From Chondrilla cf. caribensis (Eukaryota > Porifera > Demospongiae > Chondrillida > Chondrillidae), in the NCBI GenBank assembly GCA_964020155.1, contig OZ026553.1, forward strand, positions 905,818-969,817: a stretch of DNA of 64,000 nt, read 5' to 3'. The notes beneath the pieces were generated by a model. It was not told the DNA's origin. It ran no database searches and saw only the letters and a list, made by a program, of their open reading frames with translations. The translations under genes were made by a program, and so were the position numbers. Each line of letters opens with the position of its first letter. Position 1 is the first letter of the stretch. Positions 1 to 11,046 of the stretch are shown here, piece by piece.

Positions 1-129
1 ATCACCACAAGGTGTATTACGCTTATATTTGAATGTACATACAAAAGTATGTGCATTATTATTATATGTGGCATATGGGCACTGGGGACAATTTTTGTTC
101 GACCACAAAACCCATCTTCTTTGTTATCA

Positions 130-306
130 GGAATCAGGCTTGGGTCCACAAATTTGCAAACCCACAAAGATCAAAGGGAGATCAAAGAATGTTTACACAT
201 TCACAACACAAAACAAATAACAATAAACAATTTGCTCAATAAACTTGAAGCTGTTGCAGCTGATGCCTTTTTGGGTTTACAAATTTGTGGTCCCAAGCCT
301 GATTCC
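130..306. repeat. Foldback (inverted-repeat) element
   Basis: Bases 130-164 (starting GGAATCAGGCTTGGGTCC) are the near-perfect reverse complement of bases 272-306 (ending CCCAAGCCTGATTCC), about 35 bases per arm, with a ~107-base loop. The arms would form a strong hairpin. It looks like a small non-autonomous foldback element. No target duplication was found. The open frame through this region (1-420) runs across both arms, so I do not treat it as a gene. Confidence 0.6.
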
Positions 307-1381
307 TTTTATAATGGAAATGTGCATTACAAAATGGAAGGTGTTATATGTAGTAATGTATTATTATGTGTATATGTAATAATGTACAATCTTGGAATGG
401 ATGAAGCAATGGCAATATAATACGTGTGTATCTGCAATGGACACTCTAGTACACTCTGTATGTTATCATAAGACTGTAAATCTTTCTACCCTTGTGAAGG
501 CACAAGTTAATGTGCATTGTGATCTCATATATTAATTCTAATCCTTTGTAGTGCAATAATATGTGATCACAACTATAATCATATTTTAGTTATTTGTGTC
601 ATGGTATGTCCACATATACTAACGTAAGGTGCAGTGTTATGAATTCTTAACATGACCTAGTGTACTGAATTGCTGTTGGCTTAGGTGGCATGCATTATAT
701 GGTTGTAAGGGACACCTGTAACAATGAAGTAAGTCCATTAGAAATGGATGCATGATGTTACTTGCTGATATGTGTTTGGATAGGAGAATGACCCAGAGTA
801 TTCATTTGTCTCTGCAAAGATGGTCTCTCTGTTCAAAGATGAAGAAGGTAGCTATGTACATGTCTGCTTTGTACTGTGTGTGCTTTAAATTGTCTCTGTG
901 TTTACATGAAATATTATCACTTGCATGTTATGAAATTTTCAGAGTGCAGTTTCCAAAGCAAAGAACTAGGAAAAGAAGGAGAGAGAAATGAAAGTTGGGA
1001 TGTATTCTGAAGGCACTGCTGGTGGGTTTGTTTGTGATACATAGACTCTGCATATTGTACATGTGATGTAGTTGATGGAACATTCCTAGAGATTTGTTTC
1101 TTTCAATTATATTAAATTTAAACTTTCTGCAATCACGTTCATGGCGGGGTCTTGAGCAGAATTTAGGAGATTCTGAAATTAAACACCTGTCTCTAAGGTT
1201 ACAGTTGGACTTTCGGGACTTCCTGTTCATGACGACAAGGAAACCGTGGCCGACGGCGATAATTGTGGTTTGACGAATTTTTCTGTATATAACACACAAC
1301 CTGCATGCGCTGTGGGATTATATATATGATAGCGTTCGGTTGTATGTTATTAGGACAAGTGTTTTTGTCGTACGTGTAGAG
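307..1381. other. AT-rich intergenic flank / 5' region of receptor gene
   Basis: No gene could be supported here. The sequence is AT-rich with short chance frames. The final part (about 1290-1381) is the presumed promoter and 5' leader of the receptor gene whose first ATG is at 1382; no clear TATA box or initiator was recognised. Confidence 0.4.
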
Positions 1382-4300
1382 ATGGAGTATCATAAGTGTG
1401 TGCTGCTCGTGATAGGAGCGCTGGTCTATCTCCCAGGTGAGTAAACTTAGACGTAGAATTCGCTTCGATCTATAATTCGTGTGTTTGAACTTGCCGTTTT
1501 GCGGTTCCAACTATATAGGGTGCATACGTCTTGTGGACGGCCGATCACCACTTCCACTGCAGCAATACTACGTTATAGGTAGACTGCAGTCAGTATCTAG
1601 TTATAACAATTGCGTCAACTCGACAGACTCCGAGATCGCATCGAATGCGAACCCATTCCTCAACTGTACTCTTGATGGCTTACTGTTGAACGATCCGGTT
1701 GTACATAATATTGCTTGGTTATCTAACGAAACCATCCAGGTATGGTGGATATTCTCTGAGCCAGTAGTGGTGAACAGCGTACGTTGGACATTCGACATTA
1801 ACGGTGACATGGGATTAGTGGATCGAGTTGATGTACGTCAAAGTACAGACGGTAGCCATTCCAAGATGTTGAGTACTTCCAATTCAGTTTTTACGGTCGG
1901 CCGACGTGCGAGTTTTCTTGTGAGCTTGGACTCTAATGCTGTGGACGCGACAGAGTATTGGATTTTCGAATTCTCGACATCATCACAGTCGACCAAGGTG
2001 GTTTTGGTCCAAGGACATCCCAATATAAGTAAGTATTAATTACATGCACATGGTGTAAGATAATAATATTATTAATCCATTTGTTTGCTAGAATCAATGT
2101 GTATGTATTATATGCATATAAATTATAACAATGTTGGATGTATGTATGTATATATATAGCCATGGATGGAGACTGGTGTATACCGCATGATAATACCCCT
2201 GAATGTGTACTACGTACCATGCAGAGGCTGACCAATACAGTATAGTACCAGTGCACAGCTGGTAAAACCTGGGGGTGGATGTCACTTAAACCCACAAAGC
2301 CATTCCAATATGGTTGACAAATCAAAGACAATAAAATTAATTATACTTCCAGTATAAGTATATAGTGTTATATGTTGCACCTCAAGGGAGGGAATAAACA
2401 TCTGATATTTTCAAAGCAATTAAGGGTATAATATGGAAGACACTGATTAATATGTGCTACTAAGATGTCAAAACCATCAACTTAACTTATTCTATACTTT
2501 TGACCTTCCATATAAATTTCCTTTATTCTAGGTACTACACTCTCTACACAACCATACCATATCCATAAGTAGGCGTATACATATGAGGTGGTTGAAGCAA
2601 GGGTTTTTCCGTGAAATCTGACCACACTTTGACTTTGACATTTTTGGTAATTTACGGGAATAAATGTTAGTTCCATGAGCCTCAGTGAGCTCTGTTTACG
2701 AAATTCAATGATGATAATCTCGTCTTTTAAGGTATTCTTAGTCCTGATTGTATCATTTTGTGTAGTAGAAGGTGAGCTTGTCCATCTGTACGTACAGGTT
2801 GTTAACCTTGATCGATTGTTAATTATCCAGCCATAATTTGTTGGATTATACGTTAGAAATCACCATCCAGAAGTATCCCATGTAGGATACCAATATGAAC
2901 TCCACTCCAGTTATCACTACAGACACGGTATGAAATAATAATATATCTATGTCCCATGGATTGCATGAACACGAATTAGGAGGTATTCATCCTATTATAA
3001 TAATACTGGTACAAGAAATGGCTCTCTTTTAACTCCAACGCCCTGCTATTATATACCTCACTTCTGCAGTATATGTTTGATGTCAGTTTGTAAAGTGATT
3101 TTGCTTTTAATAATGATATCAATCACAAAATACAGATTTCAATAATTATGTAATCAAAATTTTAGTGTGTGGAATTGTTCTTGAAAATTACCACTTAATT
3201 CTCTATCAACTGCTGAAGTGCCACCCACCCCTGTTGAGTCTGTGAGAGGGGTTCACATTGATAAGTATACATAGTGTTCCTTGTATTGCAATGCTTAAAT
3301 GTATTTGTCACTTGATCTGCCATTTTGAAATCTTTTCTTTTGTAGGCACTATGACGCCAGATGGTACGGTCTCAGTGGATTGTGGTAGTGCACAGACCTT
3401 CACTTGTAGAGTACCTGATAAACAAATTGGATGGAATGCCAATGTGAACTCCACTCCAGTTATCACTACAGACACTGCATTGAATAATAATGTATATATG
3501 TCCCATGGATTAAACATGAATTAGGACGTATTTGTCCTATTTCTGGTACAAGAAATGGCTCTCTTTTGACTAGTACAACTCCCTGCTATAACCTCACATC
3601 TGCAGTATAGGCTTGATGTCAGTTTGTAACAGTGAATTTGCTTTTAATAAGGATATCAATCACAAAATACAGATTTCAATAATTATGTAATTAAAATTTC
3701 AGTGAGCGGAACGGTTCTTAAAAATTACTACTTAATTCTCCATCAACTGCTGAAGTGCCACCAACCCCTGTATAGTCTGTGAGAGGGGTTCACATTGATA
3801 AGTGTATAATTCGTAGTGTTCCTTGTATTGCAATGATTAATGTATTTGTCACTGGATCTGCCATTTTGAAATCTTCTATAGGTGTTCCTTCATGCCCCTC
3901 AAGTGTGGTAGCTGTTGCACATGACGACAATGATGCTATTACTGTTACCTGGCAACAACCTCCTAATACTCCTTCAGTCATATCCACTACAGTCACCTAC
4001 TGTCCTACATCATCACCAAACTGTGGGAATAGCGTGGCCTGTACAACTAGTCCATGTGCTATTAGTGGACTAGATCCTGGTACAGAGTATCAGCTTACAG
4101 TTAATCCAAACAACAACCGTGGAAGTCCTGCTGGATGTACTGGTAATGTGGCTACTGCTCAAACAGCTTGTGAGTGCAGCCATTTATTTGTAGATGAGTC
4201 TGACGTCTAGTTTATAGGCATTTATTTCTAATCATTTTGTCAATATTTCAATGACAGGCTATGTGCATGGATAAGTTCTAAAACAATGGGGCACTCTGTG

Positions 4301-6412
4301 TCACAAGTTGACTACCATGTATATGTTGTGATGACTGCATGGGCACTCTGTGTCACGAGTTGACTACCATAATAATATAATAAACAGATTAATATTGAAA
4401 AACATGTACACACATCATATTACGTGTCTAGATCAAGTAATATGTACACACATCATATTATTTGATCTAGACACGTTATTTAAAAGGTTCAACAGGACTA
4501 ACCTCTTATATAGTACGCGCGGATATGTCAAATTTCATTGGAAAAGCTTGTCACCGCATCATGTCCAACGTACTTAGAGTGGTAGACAGTACAGTAAATG
4601 ATTATGCACAGTTTAACCTAAAACCAGTAAATAATCTGACTCAATTGTATGTATGAGATCATTTCTTTGATAGCAGCGTAGAAGAAACAAAATTCACCAT
4701 GATTTAAGGCTTTTAGCATCACTGACAGTAATCCCAATGATGTACAGAAGAAAGATGGCTGTCATGAAGCCGTAACTATATGATTGTGGGAATGGGTCTA
4801 ATGATGTAATAGACTTCAAAGCACAATCATACATAAGATCATCCTATACATCAGCTGCGTATAGCTTAGTGATTCATGTGTAAAACTGACAGCGCTTCTC
4901 TCTGCCTTATGGAAATATCCCACATACTGGAAACTCACAACCTTATGGAGTTTCACATAGACAAAACTTGCAGGAAACATGTGAAACCTGGAGTATCACT
5001 TTACGCTTGTGGTTTATCGAGTTCTAAATCAGGTTTCAAGGGCTGTGAAACTTGCCTTTTGCCTCAGTCTGGACTTGTATTGGATACATACAATGATTAT
5101 CTGATTTGTCCTGAATTATAATATTCTATTATGAAGTGAAAATAATATTACAATTTAATATAACACCAATGATTTTGACAGCCTATATTATTATACCTGT
5201 TTCGACTTGTGAGTATTGATCTCAGCCTTACATTTCTGACAATTGTTCATCACCAGTAGACATTGGCTGTCTGGTACATATGTGGACTGCTGATATTGAT
5301 GAAACATTAATTGTGTTGTCTTTATCATGCACAATCCTCACTTGCGGATGACAGGCCTTCATGTCCCTCCAGTGTCATGGCTGTTGGCAATTGCAAGAGT
5401 GATAACTTAGGTATTACTGTTACCTGGCAACAACCTCTTGATACCTCTCAAGTCACATTCACTATTATGGGTATTAGGAGATGTATGTTGCCAGGTAATA
5501 AGTACAGCATTGTTGTCACACTTGTTAACAGCCACCACAATACACATGAATCATTCTTTGCCCTCTTCATCACTTGTAGATATTCCTTCATCAATCTAGC
5601 ATGCCACTCCTTTTGTACCTTACATAGGCACATATAGACACACATGTATATTAAAATTTTATATATCTACATGCCATTATATAAAACCCCATTTACCATT
5701 CCCCTCATGATCACTTGTAGGTGTTTCTTCATGCCCCTCAAGTGTGGTAGCTGTTGCACATGACGACAATGATGCTATTACTGTTACCTGGCAACAACCT
5801 CCTAATACTCCTTCAGTTATATCCACTACAGTCACCTACTGTCCTACATCATCACCAAACTGTGGGAATAACGTGACCTGTACAACTAGTCCATGTGCTA
5901 TTAGTGGACTAGACCCTGGTACAGAGTATCAGCTTACAGTTAATCCAAACAACAACTGTGGAAGTCTTGCTGGATGTACTGGTAATGTGGCTACTGCTCA
6001 AACAGCTTGTGAGTGCAGCCATTTATTTGTAGATGAGTCTGACGTCTAGTTTATAGGCATTTATTTCTAATCATTTTGTCAATATTTCAATGACAGGCTA
6101 TGTGCATGGATAAGTTCTAAAACCATTCATTTCCTCAGTATATCTACTTATCCCATTCATATAGGTAAAATATCATGTCCGACATGTACATCTCAGTCAG
6201 CACTACTTCTAGCTGGCATTGTACCAACTGTTGTGCTCTTATTGGCTGATGTCATCAGTGTGGTGGTTGCCGTCCTCATAACAAGACACTGCTACAAGAA
6301 GGCATCTCAAAAGAGTTCAAGAGATGAAGATGTCTATGAACAAGTGGATGGACAAATAACCTATGAAGACATTGCAATGACTGACAGTCCAGCATACGGT
6401 CCAGTGAACTAG
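1382..6412 (+). CDS. One-pass membrane receptor with fibronectin-III domains and an ITIM-like tail
   Basis: Proposed exons: 1382-1436, 1519-2028, 3882-4169, 5721-6008 and 6165-6412. All junctions are GT-AG and all are phase 1, so they join in frame to 462 aa. Residues 1-18 form a hydrophobic signal peptide. Residues ~19-188 are an extracellular beta-rich module (Trp-Trp near VWWIFSEPVVVNSVRWTF, possibly galactose-binding-like; uncertain). Two Cys-containing fibronectin-III domains follow, with ITVTWQQP and LDPGTEYQLTV. The last exon gives a membrane segment (ALLLAGIVPTVVLLLADVIS) and a ~50-residue tail holding DVYEQV, ITYEDI and PAYGPV; ITYEDI fits the ITIM consensus I/V-x-Y-x-x-I/L. Probably a surface receptor signalling through tyrosine phosphorylation (inference). 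Alternative exons in the long introns are listed separately. Confidence 0.72.
2890..3345 (+). repeat. Intronic duplication, copy A
   Basis: This stretch is repeated at 3437-3881. Both copies begin with a remnant of the same exon end (GAACTCCACTCCAGTTATC), continue through the same intron sequence and end with a splice-acceptor region (TGCCATTTTGAAATC...TAG). Copy A's exon remnant is short and is followed by a GTATGA donor-like site. The repeat records tandem duplication of an exon-intron unit within the receptor gene. Confidence 0.7.
3346..3524 (+). pseudogene. Cryptic or decayed receptor exon
   Basis: It follows a good acceptor (CTTTTGTAG at 3337-3345) and starts in phase 1, encoding a Cys-containing stretch (TVSVDCGSAQTFTC, then an NSTPVITTDT segment) before a stop at 3522-3524. 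I found no donor that would leave it in phase 1, whereas skipping it keeps the gene in frame. It may be an alternative terminal exon giving a truncated secreted form, or a decaying domain exon. The paired copy at about 2890-2930 is more degraded. Confidence 0.4.
3437..3881 (+). repeat. Intronic duplication, copy B
   Basis: Second copy of the 2890-3345 unit. It ends in the acceptor (TCTTCTATAG) used by the first fibronectin-III exon at 3882. The two copies differ by small indels and scattered substitutions, so the duplication is older than that of the fibronectin-III exon. Confidence 0.7.
3882..4283 (+). repeat. Duplicated fibronectin-III exon with intron flank, copy 1
   Basis: The 288-base exon (3882-4169) and about 114 bases of following intron are nearly identical to 5721-6122. 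Only a few bases differ across about 400, including in the intron, which indicates a recent duplication or gene conversion. It supplies the first of two fibronectin-III domains of the receptor. Confidence 0.85.
4422..4475. repeat. Intronic hairpin
   Basis: Bases 4422-4443 (ACGTGTCTAGATCAAGTAAT...) and 4454-4475 (...TTGATCTAGACACGT) are imperfect reverse complements with a ~10-base loop. Just upstream, a ~30-base direct repeat (GGGCACTCTGTGTCAC...) occurs at about 4289 and 4338. No element class can be assigned. Confidence 0.5.
4476..5330. other. Long receptor intron, no gene seen
   Basis: Part of the intron between the two fibronectin-III exons (4170-5720). A frame at 4876-5121 has no recognisable domain or splice context, so it is not called. 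Confidence 0.4.
5331..5579 (+). pseudogene. Decayed fibronectin-III exon
   Basis: Translation shows PSCPSSVMAVGNC, then GITVTWQQPLDTSQVTFTI, then a late GNKYSIVVTLVNS, which is the pattern of the flanking fibronectin-III exons. The middle part with the Cys-rich TYCPTSS...CAISG segment is missing. The upstream AG lacks a pyrimidine tract and would start the exon in phase 2 instead of phase 1. This points to a third, broken domain exon between the two good ones. Confidence 0.6.
5721..6122 (+). repeat. Duplicated fibronectin-III exon with intron flank, copy 2
   Basis: Near-identical partner of 3882-4283. The exon is 5721-6008 with acceptor TCACTTGTAG and donor GTGAGTGC. Differences within the coding part include a Ser-Val-Ala to Asn-Val-Thr change and an Arg to Cys change, so the second domain has one extra Cys. 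Confidence 0.85.
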
Positions 6413-6800
6413 GACAAGACCGGATGTGGTGTGACTGATAATATTATACCATCAGTATGTACAACTGTTACTTACTGTACAGCTGCAGCTATATTAGTAT
6501 AAAATAATAGTGGTACCGGTGTGTGTCAATGAGTGACAATTAGCAAATTTGTAATGAATGTAGCTTTCACCGTTATGAATTACATACATCTATGTATATA
6601 AGGAGAAAATAATTTTGAACAATTATAATTTTACATAATATATCAACTGTTACATGTCTTCTCTGAAATGTTCATCTCATATATATCTTATAATGAAAAG
6701 ATGTTATATACACTGCCACTTCTACTTACATCGATCATTTTTATTGTGCTATATCATAATATTCATGGCACTCAATGCAATAATCAGATATGATGGTATG

Positions 6801-6806
6801 AATAAA
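6801..6806 (+). other. Candidate poly(A) signal of the receptor gene
   Basis: AATAAA lies about 390 bases after the receptor stop codon at 6410-6412, a plausible 3'UTR length. No other signal or cDNA evidence is available. Confidence 0.4.
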
Positions 6807-6929
6807 GTAAACACAAAACAAAAACAATGTGCTGTAGGTATATATGCAGGGGATAGAATAGAGCTGTTCGGAAAACTAGTGATGACATCCTACACGTCCA
6901 CACATGTACAAAAGAATACACTATTATAA

Positions 6930-7410
6930 TAATACATTATTGTGTGTGTTTGTTTGTGTGCATTGGTGTACATGTGTGTTTGCGTTTGGATGTCTCACAC
7001 TGGTGTGTTTGTACTTTTGAATCATTCTCACTGTCATTGTATTAATTAGACTGTATACTTAGTAAGACTTGATTAGTGTGGACCTTGAAGGGTTTCTTAA
7101 GTTTGTTATCAATATTCCCTTGCATGGTATGAGCTCTAGTGACCCTTGGGACTACACACCTGAGGTGATCCTAAATGTTTAGTGTATGTATGTTTATGTG
7201 TTCATGCATACATGTGTGCACGCGTACATGTACTTGTATTGTTTACTATGTATGATGTTTAATTAGAAACATCCACCAAGGTATTATAGTATCAGAGTTG
7301 GTACCAAAATTTCCACGAGACCATAACACTTTGTTTAAAAGTGTCCATGCAGGTATATATTATATGTGGTGACAAGAATTACTCATGGTCTATGATTATA
7401 CCATAGCTAT
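6930..7410. other. Intergenic, no gene seen
   Basis: TG-rich, low-complexity sequence between the receptor 3'UTR and the glutaredoxin pseudogene. Nothing is supportable here. Confidence 0.4.
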
Positions 7411-8120
7411 AATACCACCACCATTTCCCCGGAAGTTACAAGCATCAACAACAAACTGCTGATCGGCTTATCAGCTGTACTACCCAACTTGGTATTCAGG
7501 GGATTGATGTCTTTTTGCCACATTTCCCTAATGTCTTTCGGCAGCACCTAAACAAGGAAGACATGCTCAGTGCAGGGAACATCAGCTGACCACAAATGCA
7601 CATAATGAAAGATAATCCAATACTATTAATTACTTTCAACAGTTACTGTACAATCGACTGAATCAATAGTCTTAGAGGATGCAGGCCAGTGGGGTGGGGG
7701 TTAGGTGAGCTAGTGTGTCAACCCCCTCAAACCGTCAGATCCAGAATTCCAAACTCTCTTTTAAAGCTGTCCATGGCTGAGTTAAGGATCACAACATGCA
7801 GCAATAGAACATTCACTTTGAATCTCCCTCTTCAAAATCCTGCATACCCCCCTAGGAATGCTGATTTCATCAAATGCAGCACCTTTTGAAGTCAGCAGGC
7901 CTAGGTTTGCAAAACAGGTCAACAGTTGTCGAAAGTAAAAACAACTTTTTTCCCCATTCTAGCTCATTAGGTTGCAAAGAGTACGTTTACTCATAATAAT
8001 AATATTATAATAGATCTTCTGTACTCGAAAATACTAATTTTGTCTATAGACTATAAGATGGGCACATGATAGTGTGCATGTGCATGCTCGGATTTATGTT
8101 GGCGCGGTCTGTTTGAATTC
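7411..8120 (-). pseudogene. Broken copy of the glutaredoxin-GAF gene
   Basis: Minus-strand homology to the intact gene at 8316-10258 occurs in the same order. About 7411-7547 matches its second exon (Lys/Asp-rich helix region ending at the GCAGCACCTAAAC acceptor). About 7845-7957 matches the first half of exon 1, with an ATG at 7955-7957. 8050-8120 resembles its promoter (GCATGCTCGGATTTAT and GCGCGGT). Exon 1 is truncated, its CPFC active-site region is shifted by indels, and the GAF-like exons are absent. It is therefore a genomic, not retroposed, duplicate (intron and promoter parts retained) that has lost function. Confidence 0.75.
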
Positions 8121-8315
8121 ATTGACTAACTTGAATCCAATCAATGAACAATTTCATACATTGTCAATTATTATACAATTTTATTGTAATGCAAAACAAA
8201 TGCACACGGTCTGTGGGACAGAAGACACACAATTCTAATAATATGTTAACATTACAGTTCTTATGTAAATTCACAAAAATAACTATACATTACTGTAACA
8301 TTTGGGGAATGATGG

Positions 8316-9002
8316 TTATTTTACTCTGTATTCTGAGAGGTCCTTCTCGATGCTGTCCCTCAGAGACTCGATAACACCACGATGCTCCTCCTTCAAAATC
8401 CCAGGTTGCTTCTCCATGGCAACAATTGTCCCTACAGCGAAACATAAAATACATGAACATGTATAACATACCATTGCTGGGACTTCTCTCTAACCTTTAG
8501 TGTCCCCCACAACCCACGGAGCTCCTACGTAGTAACCATATCCAAACTTGATGTAGTCGTTATTTTTCGCAAGGACAGGAAATTTGGTTGGGTCCTCAAT
8601 GAACAATGTCTCATTCCTCTCTATGGCAACCTAACACGAGGAACAGACTCAGTGTAGATCACTGAAGAAATCAAAACACAATCTTGTTGGGTTTTTATTA
8701 CATACTAATCCCTTTGATGGACGTTATGTACATAATGTACACTGTCACATTCAGTTTAATGTAAGTTCCATCATCAATATAATATTACGTTCATTTTCTG
8801 AATCAGATTTAGATTTAAGTCTTACTATATACTCCCATTCAAGCTTGCAGTTAAACGTACACATTCGTGGTCCAGTACACATTGCACATGGACCAGTGCA
8901 TACCTGACAGTAGGATTTTCTACCATTGTCTTCACGGGCCTTTTCACCAGAAAATCCAACAGTGAAAACCTCCTTACCAGGACCTGAAGGGACACAATGG
9001 AG

Positions 9003-9062
<60 letters not shown>

Positions 9063-10258
9063 ATATTATCAAAGAGCATACATCGGTCAATTCCAAGTTC
9101 AGGGGATTTCCCTTACCAGCTGTGCACACTACCACCATTTCCCTGGGAGTTTCAAGCATCAACAACAAACTGCTGATCGGCTTATCATCTGTACCACCCA
9201 ACTTGGCATTGAGGGCATCGACGTCTTTTTGCCACTTTTCCCTCAGATCTTTTGGCAGCACCTAAACAAGGAACACATGTTCAGTGCAGGGAATGTTAGA
9301 TGACCACAAATGTACGTGCATGAAGAAATGTAATCCAATGTCGGGGGAAGGCTTATTGCACAGAAAGCCTGTGCAAGGCCTGAGGTTGACAAATTACATC
9401 ACTGGATTTATGCCAAATTATGCAATGTCAATCAAATGCTGTCAATAATTATAACAGTAAGACATGTTTAGTGTATGGCAGATCACATGTAGTTGGTCAA
9501 TTTCAATCATAATGATAGCTACTATGACAGTATGAAATAATTTGATGATTTACTCACTGAATATTGGGATGACACATTTAGATGATTAGGAATTTCAAAA
9601 ACAGTAATTTTGCAAGTGTCAGCTATAATAATAACTATGCATGTTCGGAGAATGTATGGAGGAACAAACAGGGCATTCTAACTAATGGTACCTCAAAATA
9701 CGAATGACCGTTCGAGGCCATTAATTCTTATCACCCACTCCACACTGCTATATATCTATTACAGCACCCTATATCTGTGATAGTCACTGACTTGACGTAG
9801 TGCAGTCTACTACAGTATGCTATCAAATATCAGAATATGTATGTGGATATATATGGATACCATCAACAGCTCAATGCAGAGGCCATGTAATTTCGATCAC
9901 TCACTCTACTCACTCTACGCACGCTCGCACTCACCTCCAAGAACTCGTCCCCGCTCGGTTTCTTCAACGGTGGAGGGAAGTCAACATCGGGAGACGACAG
10001 AACGTCCTTGATCATCGCTTCAAGACGACCCTCGTCCTCCAACTGCTGGAGCCTTTCCGACCCTCCGATGTGCTTCCCGTTGAAGAAGACCTGAGGAACC
10101 TTTGCGCTTCCTCCGGATAGCACGTAGAGAAGCGGATGCCATTCGGGGTTCTTCGAAATGCTGATTTCGTCGAATGCAGCGCCTTTTGAAGTCAGCAGGT
10201 CCTTGGCGCGTTTGCAAAACGGACAGTTGTCGGAAGTAAAAACAACTATTTTCCCCAT
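8316..10258 (-). CDS. Glutaredoxin fused to a GAF-like domain
   Basis: Five exons on the minus strand: 10258-9935, 9261-9117, 8983-8904, 8630-8495 and 8431-8316, with consistent GT-AG junctions (phases 0, 1, 0, 1), giving 266 aa. Residues 1-~100 are a dithiol glutaredoxin: active site CPFC at 12-15, cis-proline in AKVPQVFFNG, and the glutathione-binding HIGGSE. A linker with a charged helix (LPKDLREKWQKDVDALNAKL) follows. Residues ~140-266 resemble a GAF domain: SYCQVAIERNETLFIED, then FGYGYYVGAPWVVGD and GTIVAMEKQPG. The glutaredoxin half should reduce protein or glutathione disulfides in the cytosol; a sensory or redox-gated role for the GAF-like half is inference. The first intron runs 9262-9934, and the second contains a (GT)n tract. 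The start ATG lies in exon 1 directly before the thioredoxin-fold strand GKIVVFTS. GAF assignment is by pattern only. Confidence 0.82.
9003..9060. repeat. (GT)n microsatellite
   Basis: Pure dinucleotide tract of about 57 bases inside the second intron of the glutaredoxin-GAF gene, about 20 bases upstream (in transcript terms) of the exon-3 acceptor. Long valine/cysteine or threonine/histidine frames here are artefacts. Confidence 0.97.
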
Positions 10259-10520
10259 CTTACTCCGTTATACATAGAAGAGTTAATTAATGAATAGCAT
10301 ACAATATAACTCTACAAGACTAGGCACGTGGTTTTGCGCATGCTCAGATTTATAATCACGCGCGGTTTCAAACAAACCAATGCATTCTATTATCATTATC
10401 TTATTCCATAATAAGGTCAACGTTAATGACAATTTATACAATTATTGTTTCATTTCAATATACAGCAAACATGTACACGAATGTAGGCAATATAATACAA
10501 CAATAATCAATGTGATGCCC
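10259..10520. promoter_or_regulatory. Promoter region of the glutaredoxin-GAF gene
   Basis: About 260 bases lie between the glutaredoxin ATG (10258, minus) and the 3' end of the CCDC34-like gene (stop at 10521, minus), so both genes point the same way. The block GCGCATGCTCAGATTTAT...GCGCGGT at about 10335-10365 is also kept upstream of the broken copy at 8075-8110, which suggests it belongs to the promoter. Confidence 0.4.
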
Positions 10521-10974
10521 TTAGTATTGTGGATATTTCTGGCTCATTTTCTGTCTTCTTCTGATGGAAATCACTTTGGTGGGTGTGGTTATTTTGCACA
10601 ATTCCAGACCTTGTTCAATGTTAGACAACGAACAGCTGTCATTAGTAGCGCCTGTCACGTCACCCGAGATATCACATGGACCAATCCATTTCTTACGATT
10701 CACGTAGGTGGGAGGAGTGTTGTCACAGTAACCATACCCACGCCTTTCATAACGAAGTTCAACCTCCTCCAACCATTGGGCATACACCTCTCTAGCTCTT
10801 TCCTTCTTCTCAAGGACTGCTCTCTCCTGTCAGGGGAATAAAAAGGTAAAAACACAAACAACAATTTTGCTGTAAATACGTGTGTACAGTATATATTATA
10901 CTGTATTATATATATACATACATACGTATGTGTGCAGACATAATATACATGCATACACACATGCACACACACAT

Positions 10975-11046
<72 letters not shown>

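Noticed and set aside
1..420. Open frame from the window edge to 418
   Set aside because: It reads through both arms of the inverted repeat and has no domain or codon signal.
4876..5121. 81-codon Cys-containing frame in the receptor intron
   Set aside because: No splice signals in the required phase and no domain similarity seen.
8825..9303. Frames of repeated Cys-Val or Thr-His
   Set aside because: They are readings of the (GT)n tract in an intron; the same applies at 10.9, 27.9, 37.3, 47.8 and 55.5 kb.
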